A stretch of 11,080 nt of DNA from CAZSIA01 sp045126355 (GTDB lineage Bacteria > Bacillota_I > Bacilli_A > Acholeplasmatales > Anaeroplasmataceae). Positions 6,481-11,080 of the stretch are shown one piece after another. The stretch lies in contig JBGVOE010000011.1 in the NCBI GenBank assembly GCA_045126355.1, positions 1 through 11,080 on the forward strand. The letters are read 5' to 3'. The position numbers were made by a program, and so were the translations under genes. The notes beneath the pieces were generated by a model. The model ran no database searches. It was not told the origin of the DNA and worked only from the letters and a program-made list of their open reading frames with translations. How positions within the stretch are numbered: position 1 is the stretch's first letter; every line of letters begins with the position of its first letter.

Positions 6481-6511
6481 GTTGTTTTATCATTAGTTCG
6501 AGGTGATATCT

Positions 6512-7966
6512 TTGGAAAATTATAGCAAGTTAATTATTGATAATGAAAAAAATATTAATGGCAAAAAATTTACATATAATTTAATTACTAATGAATTTAC
6601 TTTTGAATCGTTGTTGAAAAATTTTGATATGCAAATTTTATCAGGTTTTAAACCAAAGTTAAATAATGATGATGATTTAAAATCAAGATTAGAAAATGAA
6701 ATTTATAAACTTTCTAAAACACCTGGTGAATATCACTTTGAAACTTCGCATTATTCAAAAAATAAAGGTTTGAGATATTATTCAATACATATTAAAAATA
6801 ATGACGAGGTTAATACTATTATAGATGGTATTATGTATGATGTTACTAATGAAAAGAATTTACTTTCAAAAATGGTTCAAGCAGAAAAACTTCGTTCTAT
6901 TGGCGAGTTAGCAAGTGGAGTAGCGCATGATTTTAATAATCATTTAATGGTTATAACTGGTTCTTGTGAACTTTTAGAAATGCAAGAATTAACTGAAAAA
7001 CAAAAAACGTTTGTTAAAAATATCTATCAAAGCGCTAAAAAGAGTAGTGAATTAATTAAAAAATTACTTCAATTTAGTAGAGCTGAAGATTATGGTAATC
7101 AAAAATTCGACCTTATTGATATCATTAATGATTCTAAAGAAATTATGAGTCATACAACAAAAAATAAAAGTAAAATTCATTTTACAACAAATTTAAAAGA
7201 AGCATTTATTTTAGGAAATGTTAGTAGTATTGAAAATGCAATCATCAATTTAATTAAAAATGGTATTGATGCAATGAATGATAATGGTTGTATCTATATA
7301 GATTTAACCGCAGAGTATTTAGATACAGTTCCCCTTAATTCGATTATTTCTACAACACCAGAAGGCTATTATTATAAGTTAGAAATTAAAGATGAGGGTA
7401 GTGGAATTAGTGAAGAAATTATGGATAAGATTTTTAATCCTTTCTTTACTACTAAAGGTAAACAAAAAGGAACAGGTTTAGGATTATCAACTGTTCTTTC
7501 TACAGTCTTAGAACATGAAGGGATGATTACTGTTTCAAGTAAAAAGAATATTGGATCAAAATTCACGTTATATTTTAAAGCTTTAGAAGAACCTGTTTTA
7601 AAGAAAGAACGTTATCATATTATGTTAGTTGATGATGATGAAATGGTTAGAAGTGTTGTTGGTGAAGTTTTAACAGACCTTTCTTATCATGTCGTTTGTT
7701 TTTCAAATGGATTAGAAGCGGTAGAATATTATAAAAAGAATTTTACTGAAATAGACGTTGTGATATCAGATATGCGTATGCCAAATATGAACGGCATGCA
7801 ATTATATAGGAAATTAGTCAATTTAAATCCTAAATTATTATTTATTCTGTTAAGTGGTTTTGTAGAAGAGGTATCATTAGAAGAAAATGAATCTACTATA
7901 ATCTTAGCAAAACCTATAACGGTTAAAAATATTGATTTAGCTATTAAAAAATTATTAAATATTTAG
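6512..7966 (+). CDS. Soluble PAS-hybrid histidine kinase with C-terminal receiver
   Basis: 484 residues from the TTG at 6512. That codon is chosen because GAGGTGAT (6500-6507) is an extended SD correctly spaced for it, while the upstream in-frame GTG (6503) lies inside that SD. Domains: PAS-like sensor (about 15-115, ending DGIMYDVTNEK); HisKA with IGELASGVAHDFNNHL (phospho-acceptor His139); HATPase_c with N box NLIKNGIDAM (Asn246/Asn250), DEGSGI and GTGLGLS; and a receiver (about 368-484) with the acidic pocket VDDDE, phospho-acceptor Asp420 in ISDMRMP and Lys467 in AKP. No membrane segment or signal peptide is seen, so it senses a cytoplasmic cue. The HDFNN H-box is typical of proteobacterial hybrid kinases and unlike the HEIRNP type of Bacillus sporulation kinases. 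No response regulator with an output domain is nearby; the His is presumed to phosphorylate its own receiver and then pass the phosphate to an unknown protein. Confidence 0.9.
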   Translation: MENYSKLIIDNEKNINGKKFTYNLITNEFTFESLLKNFDMQILSGFKPKLNNDDDLKSRLENEIYKLSKTPGEYHFETSHYSKNKGLRYYSIHIKNNDEVNTIIDGIMYDVTNEKNLLSKMVQAEKLRSIGELASGVAHDFNNHLMVITGSCELLEMQELTEKQKTFVKNIYQSAKKSSELIKKLLQFSRAEDYGNQKFDLIDIINDSKEIMSHTTKNKSKIHFTTNLKEAFILGNVSSIENAIINLIKNGIDAMNDNGCIYIDLTAEYLDTVPLNSIISTTPEGYYYKLEIKDEGSGISEEIMDKIFNPFFTTKGKQKGTGLGLSTVLSTVLEHEGMITVSSKKNIGSKFTLYFKALEEPVLKKERYHIMLVDDDEMVRSVVGEVLTDLSYHVVCFSNGLEAVEYYKKNFTEIDVVISDMRMPNMNGMQLYRKLVNLNPKLLFILLSGFVEEVSLEENESTIILAKPITVKNIDLAIKKLLNI

Positions 7967-8009
7967 TAAAAACATTTTTCTTTGTAAGTATATTATTAGG
8001 TGATAAAAT

Positions 8010-8654
8010 ATGCTTCCAAGAGAAAAATTAATTAAATACGGATCTCAAAATTTAGCTGAGTATGAATTGTTAGCGATTATATTAGGAGTAGGTAGTAGTA
8101 GTGAAAATGTCTTTGAATTATCAAAAAGGATTATTGATAGTTTTGATAATTTAAAAGAATTATTAGATCTAACCTATGAAGAATTAATTAAAATTAAAGG
8201 AATTAAACAAGCGAAAGCTACTAAAATAATTGCTTCAATTGAATTTGCTAAAAGAATTTTTGAGTATAAACCAGCTAAACAAAAATTAGCTAATCCTTAT
8301 TCAATATACTCCTTTATGCGCTATGAATTAGAAAGCAAAGCTCATGAGGAGTTTTTTGTTTTATATTTAGATAAAAGATTAAGATTAATAAAGAAAATAC
8401 TTTTGGCTAAAGGCGGGATTGATGCTTTAAGTATTGAGACAATGGAAATTTTTAAGTATGCGATTAAATTAGAGTCAAGTAATATTGTTTTAATTCATAA
8501 TCATCCACATGGGTCACTAAATCCAAGTGATAGTGATATAGATACAACTAATAATATTTTATATATTGCAAACAACTTACAAATATGTGTAATAGATCAT
8601 TTAATAATAAGTGAACAAGGTTATTATAGTTTTTTAGAAAATCATAAATTATAA
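8010..8654 (+). CDS. radC: RadC family JAB/MPN-domain protein
   Basis: 214 residues, close to the usual 220-230. The N-terminal part (LPREKLIKYGSQNLAEYELLA, 2-22) and helix-hairpin-helix IKIKGIKQAKATKI (60-73) are typical. The C-terminal JAB metalloprotease-like domain holds HNHPHGSLNPSDSD (163-176), giving the zinc ligands His163, His165 and Asp176, with a conserved Glu in HEEFFVLYLD (about 113). The motif is intact, so it is not a degenerate copy. The old link to DNA repair is doubtful and the biochemical role is unsettled. AGGTGATA (7998-8005) is the SD. It starts 44 nt after the kinase gene with no terminator between, and spoIVFA follows 32 nt later. In Bacillus subtilis radC also heads a cluster ending in spoIVFAB. 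Confidence 0.93.
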   Translation: MLPREKLIKYGSQNLAEYELLAIILGVGSSSENVFELSKRIIDSFDNLKELLDLTYEELIKIKGIKQAKATKIIASIEFAKRIFEYKPAKQKLANPYSIYSFMRYELESKAHEEFFVLYLDKRLRLIKKILLAKGGIDALSIETMEIFKYAIKLESSNIVLIHNHPHGSLNPSDSDIDTTNNILYIANNLQICVIDHLIISEQGYYSFLENHKL

Positions 8655-8686
8655 ATACTAATAATAGACTTATGTGGTGATTACTA

Positions 8687-9151
8687 ATGAAAAGAAATAA
8701 TTTCAGAAATTTATTTTCATTGTTGTTAGTTGTATTAGCTTTATATTTATTAGATAATACTAAACTAAATAAATATATCGGGTATGAAAAGGTGAAAGAA
8801 TATATAAATGAAGATATTGATGTTTTTGGCGTAGCTAAAGGTTTTTTCGGAGAGAAATTAAGGCTTTTTTACAATACTGAACAATCTGTTTCATCAACTA
8901 TTATTAAAGAAGAAAAGTATGGTGATGGATATAAGGTATATTTATCAGATGATTTTTTATACTCATCATATATTGGCACTGTAATTAAAATAAGTAAAGA
9001 GGACAATTACTACTCAATTATTATTAGTAAATCTAATGGAAAGATCTTAATTTCTAATTTGATAGATGTGAAAGTGTCTTTATATGAGAAGATAGAAGCG
9101 GATACATTACTTGGAGTTATAGATGGATTTTACTATTATGAAGAAATTTAA
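8687..9151 (+). CDS. spoIVFA: SpoIVFA-like membrane protein with degenerate LytM/M23 domain
   Basis: A 154-residue protein, much shorter than Bacillus SpoIVFA (about 260). It has one transmembrane helix (about 9-22) and an external segment. The C-terminal region (about 78-148) has the strand pattern of an M23/LytM fold: IGTVIKI, YYSIIISKSNGKILISNL, VKVSLYEKI and DTLLGVIDG. None of the zinc-binding histidines of active M23 peptidases is present, as in SpoIVFA. SpoIVFA holds the protease SpoIVFB in the outer forespore membrane and keeps it inhibited with BofA until a forespore signal arrives. GGTGATT (8676-8682) is the SD. The end overlaps the next gene by 29 nt, as expected for subunits made together. 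By sequence alone the call would be moderate; position between radC and spoIVFB makes it likely. Confidence 0.75.
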   Translation: MKRNNFRNLFSLLLVVLALYLLDNTKLNKYIGYEKVKEYINEDIDVFGVAKGFFGEKLRLFYNTEQSVSSTIIKEEKYGDGYKVYLSDDFLYSSYIGTVIKISKEDNYYSIIISKSNGKILISNLIDVKVSLYEKIEADTLLGVIDGFYYYEEI

Positions 9152-9878
9152 GATTCATTATTCTTTTCTTTTATTACTTTTATTTTCTTTTTTTCTAGGA
9201 TTGATTAAAGAAATGTTTTTAATAATTTTTGTTTTATTGATTCATGAGATAGGACATTTGCTATTTATAATATTATTTAAAAATTCTATTTCAAATATTA
9301 TTATTTATCCATTTGGTGGTGTTATCAATTATGAACTTAAAAATGATTTTATTTATAAAGAATTACTAATAACTTTAGGAGGAGTATTATTTAATCTTTT
9401 CTTTTATATTTTGTTTAAAGTGTTAAATTTAGAACTTTTATCAAATATAAATTTTGTATTTATAATTGTCAATTTAATTCCTATTCATCCGCTAGATGGA
9501 AGTAGAATTTTGACTTTGATTTTATCTATAAATTTACCTTATTATTTATCTAAAATTATATGTCTTATAGTTTCCTTAATTTTATCTTTAATTTTATTTA
9601 TTTACTTTGTTATAAATCAAAGTGGATTTTATTATATGTTTTTAACTTTGTTTTTAATTAGAATTAATATCCTATCAATTATTAAAATTAAGAAAGAATA
9701 TCATATGTTTTTATTATTAAAATATTTAAATCCTAACATTAGGTTAAAGGATAAGATGACAACTTTGTTTACCTATAATCCTATTAGAAATATATTTTAT
9801 GGGAAAAATACAATTTTTAATTTTAAGTCCTTTGTCGTTAAAGAAGAAGTTGTGTTAAAAAAATACTTTGAAAAATAA
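9123..9878 (+). CDS. spoIVFB: SpoIVFB-like site-2 intramembrane metalloprotease (M50B)
   Basis: 251 residues with about six hydrophobic helices. The zinc motif HEIGH (41-45, catalytic Glu42) lies in the second helix and the third ligand Asp125 in HPLDG (122-126), the counterpart of NPLDG in Bacillus SpoIVFB. YPFGG (62-66) after HEIGH is also characteristic of this subgroup. In sporulating Bacillus SpoIVFB cleaves pro-sigma-K in the mother cell and is inactive until SpoIVFA is degraded. Start 9123 is favoured because GGAG (9113-9116) lies 6 nt upstream; a second ATG at 9138 lacks an SD. The gene begins inside spoIVFA, implying coupling. No CBS domain follows, in contrast to several other M50 groups. 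Whether pro-sigma-K exists here is unknown; other M50 substrates such as anti-sigma factors remain possible. Convergent to cotJC across a hairpin terminator. Confidence 0.9.
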   Translation: MDFTIMKKFKIHYSFLLLLLFSFFLGLIKEMFLIIFVLLIHEIGHLLFIILFKNSISNIIIYPFGGVINYELKNDFIYKELLITLGGVLFNLFFYILFKVLNLELLSNINFVFIIVNLIPIHPLDGSRILTLILSINLPYYLSKIICLIVSLILSLILFIYFVINQSGFYYMFLTLFLIRINILSIIKIKKEYHMFLLLKYLNPNIRLKDKMTTLFTYNPIRNIFYGKNTIFNFKSFVVKEEVVLKKYFEK

Positions 9879-9880
9879 AA

Positions 9881-9904
9881 AAAGATTACATTAAATTAAT
9901 CTTT
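9881..9904. terminator. Bidirectional terminator between spoIVFB and cotJC
   Basis: AAAGATTA (9881-9888) pairs perfectly with TAATCTTT (9897-9904) around an 8-nt loop, with an A run before and T-rich sequence after, so either strand can terminate. It overlaps the last codons of the minus-strand cotJC gene (stop at 9893-9891). Confidence 0.75.
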
Positions 9905-10460
9905 CATTTTTCATTTTATTATATTTATTTAATAATTCGCCAAAACGTTGATAATGGATGACTTCGCGTTCTCTTAGGAAAGAAAGTGGCGCTAATACAT
10001 CTGGATCATTTGTTAAATCCATTAAACGTTCGTATACAATTCTTGCTTTCTCTTCAGCAGCTAAGTTTTCAGTTAAATCAACAATTGGATCTCCTGTAAC
10101 TGCAAATAACATTGCTGAAAATGGAACTCCATTTGCATCAACTGGGAACATGTTTTTACCATGTTCAACATAATTTGACTCTATTCCTAAAGCCTGTAAT
10201 TCTTCAACTGTTGAGCCTTCGGTTAATTGCAAGACGATTGTATTTATCATTTCGATATGAGCTAATTCTTCAGTACCAATATCGGTTAATAATGCTTTCC
10301 CTTCATCAGTGGGCATTGTATAACGCATAGTTAAGTATCTTAGGGCTGCCCCTAATTCACCTGCGTAACCACCGAATTGTGTTAATATCATTTTAGCTAG
10401 TTTCGGGTTTTTATTTTTAATGTTGATTGGCAACATTAATCTTTTTTCATAACACCACAT
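9891..10460 (-). CDS. cotJC: Spore coat-associated manganese catalase-like protein CotJC
   Basis: 189 residues, the typical CotJC length, beginning MWCYEKRLMLP as family members do. A ferritin-like four-helix bundle carries two sets of metal ligands: Glu35 (GELGAAL), Glu65 and His68 (EELAHIE) in the first half, and Glu136 or Glu137 (AAEEKAR), Glu166 and His169 (EVIHY) in the second. Manganese catalases of this group break down hydrogen peroxide at a di-Mn site; CotJC is incorporated with CotJA into the spore coat in Bacillus subtilis. The frame stays open upstream to 10484, but ATG at 10460 fits homologues and follows GGGAGG 11 nt upstream. That SD sits inside the codons for the terminal WPWE motif of the preceding gene, whose stop TAA overlaps the ATG as TAATG. 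No ligand is missing. Mother-cell expression is expected by analogy. Confidence 0.93.
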   Translation of the reverse strand: MWCYEKRLMLPINIKNKNPKLAKMILTQFGGYAGELGAALRYLTMRYTMPTDEGKALLTDIGTEELAHIEMINTIVLQLTEGSTVEELQALGIESNYVEHGKNMFPVDANGVPFSAMLFAVTGDPIVDLTENLAAEEKARIVYERLMDLTNDPDVLAPLSFLREREVIHYQRFGELLNKYNKMKNERLI

Positions 10461-10837
10461 TAAAAGCGATCCTCCCATGGCCAAGGGCCAGTAATATATG
10501 ATTCGTTACTTATTGAATCAATTGTAATTGGACTAAAATTAACATTATAATAGTCTTTTAATTTTACTAATTCTGTTTTAAAAGTGTTTATTAACATTTT
10601 TGCACGCTCGTTATTAGGGTGAGTGTCTAAAAACAAGTTTAAATCAGTTACTAAAAATGAATAGATATCGATAAGTGCCAAGATGTTTTGTCTTGGTGTT
10701 GATCCTTTTAGAATCTTATTTGTTTCGAATTTATATGGAATATACAAGTTTGCGAAACTACTTCCTCTTGCTAAGGCTGCTTCTGGCGGAACTAACGTTG
10801 TTAATTCTTGAATATTTATATATAATTGTGCTAACAT
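10460..10837 (-). CDS. cotJB: CotJA-CotJB fusion, spore coat proteins
   Basis: 125 residues joining two proteins that are separate genes in Bacillus subtilis. Residues about 17-37 (VPPEAALARGSSFANLYIPYK) match the CotJA core, where a P-EEAL-x-G-T-F-x-LY-x-PY pattern is conserved. Residues about 46-125 match CotJB: LALIDIYSFLVTDLNLFLDTHP (52-73), a helical LKDYYNVNFSP segment and the terminal GPWPWE. CotJA alone is about 70-80 residues and CotJB about 85, so the CotJA part is trimmed at the N terminus. There is no internal stop or second SD between the parts. CotJA and CotJB are needed with CotJC for coat assembly. SD GGAGGT (10849-10844) is 6 nt before the ATG at 10837. A sigma-E promoter is expected by analogy, but only a weak candidate was seen. 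Fusion call rests on motif recognition. Confidence 0.82.
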   Translation of the reverse strand: MLAQLYINIQELTTLVPPEAALARGSSFANLYIPYKFETNKILKGSTPRQNILALIDIYSFLVTDLNLFLDTHPNNERAKMLINTFKTELVKLKDYYNVNFSPITIDSISNESYITGPWPWEDRF

Positions 10838-10942
10838 TTATTTACCTCCGCTAATAGATTATGACTTTTAACTTTAATATTGTGGGCGAATGATAATTAC
10901 TTGTGGAAATTCTATATTTTTTTGATAAAATTATATTAGAGG

Positions 10943-11080
10943 GTGCGCCGGTACGGTTCACATAACATAGTCGGTGGGATTCCGACCTAGAAAGACCTAG
11001 CAAGCCATCTAGTACTGAGACCTTGGAACCGAAGTCGTGAGATTAGGTTTAAGCGTAGGTCAGGGATACTGCAAGCCTTA
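10943..11080 (+). mobile_element. 5' end of a probable group II intron, truncated by the window edge
   Basis: From GTGCGCC at 10943, the canonical start of bacterial group II introns (GUGYG), the base composition rises to about 50% G+C against about 25% to the left. The RNA would be highly structured: GTCGG (10970-10974) pairs with CCGAC (10982-10986) over a GGTGGGATTCC-type loop common in domain I; CGGTTC (10954-10959) can pair with GAACCG (near 11026-11031); GACCTA (near 10984) can pair with TAGGTC (near 11055). GCAAGCC-like and GTGAGA-like motifs also recall domain I. Only about 138 nt are visible, so neither the reverse transcriptase ORF nor the 3' end (domain V) can be seen, and the class cannot be set. 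Insertion is upstream of and opposite in orientation to cotJ. A different structured RNA is the alternative. Confidence 0.72.

Noticed and set aside
7372..7566. Minus-strand open frame of 64 codons
   Set aside because: It is antisense to the kinase ATPase domain and has no SD or motif.
9958..10330. Two plus-strand open frames of about 70 codons
   Set aside because: They are antisense to the conserved cotJC gene and have no protein features of their own.
10856..10884. Sigma-E-like promoter for cotJ on the minus strand (CAATATT and CATAATCT)
   Set aside because: The 12-bp spacing is too short, the -10 matches only partly, and the start point would fall on the SD.
10970..11020. Cobalamin riboswitch-like GGTGGGATTCCGAC
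   Set aside because: The conserved GCCACTG box is absent and the GTGCG start with the wider fold fits a group II intron better.

Overview
The window is about 25-30% G+C, uses TGG for every Trp I checked and TAA/TAG/TGA as stops, has strong GGAGG-type ribosome binding sites and carries several endospore genes (spoIVFA, spoIVFB, cotJ). This points to a low-GC Bacillota with the standard bacterial code, possibly one of the Mollicutes-adjacent or Erysipelotrichia/RF39-like lineages. That placement is inference: no rRNA or other phylogenetic marker was compared.

Left part (1-3823): the C-terminal end of a Ser/Thr-rich, probably exported protein is followed by an intergenic region with two inverted repeats. 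Then comes a tight three-gene operon: a membrane-anchored McrB-like AAA+ ATPase, a DUF2357 (McrC N-terminal-like) protein with no visible nuclease domain, and a SipW/ER-type signal peptidase. A bidirectional hairpin that also encodes the last codons of two convergent genes closes the operon. This looks like a McrBC-derived ATPase pair rewired to the cell envelope, and is the best candidate here for an undescribed system.

Middle part (3831-7966): a membrane-bound XRE regulator (minus strand, probably leaderless) lies divergent to mscL, which has a textbook sigma-A promoter and an acidic C-terminal insertion. An rsmF-type 16S rRNA m5C methyltransferase follows, then a soluble PAS hybrid histidine kinase of the HDFNN type. 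Exact Spo0A boxes (TGTCGAA) lie in the xre/mscL intergenic region and in the kinase promoter.

Right part (8010-11080): radC, spoIVFA and spoIVFB form a condensed version of the Bacillus radC-mreBCD-minCD-spoIVFAB cluster, without mreBCD or minCD. SpoIVFB is the intramembrane protease that activates pro-sigma-K and SpoIVFA anchors and restrains it. Convergent to this is a cotJ operon (minus strand) with CotJA and CotJB fused into one 125-residue protein, followed by the Mn-catalase-like CotJC. At the right edge the base composition jumps to roughly 50% G+C and the sequence looks like the 5' end (GTGCGCC...) of a group II intron that runs out of the window.

Taken together, much of the window concerns sporulation and the cell envelope: signal peptidase, mechanosensitive channel, possible Spo0A-controlled promoters, intramembrane protease and spore coat. 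Whether the organism really sporulates cannot be decided from this window.
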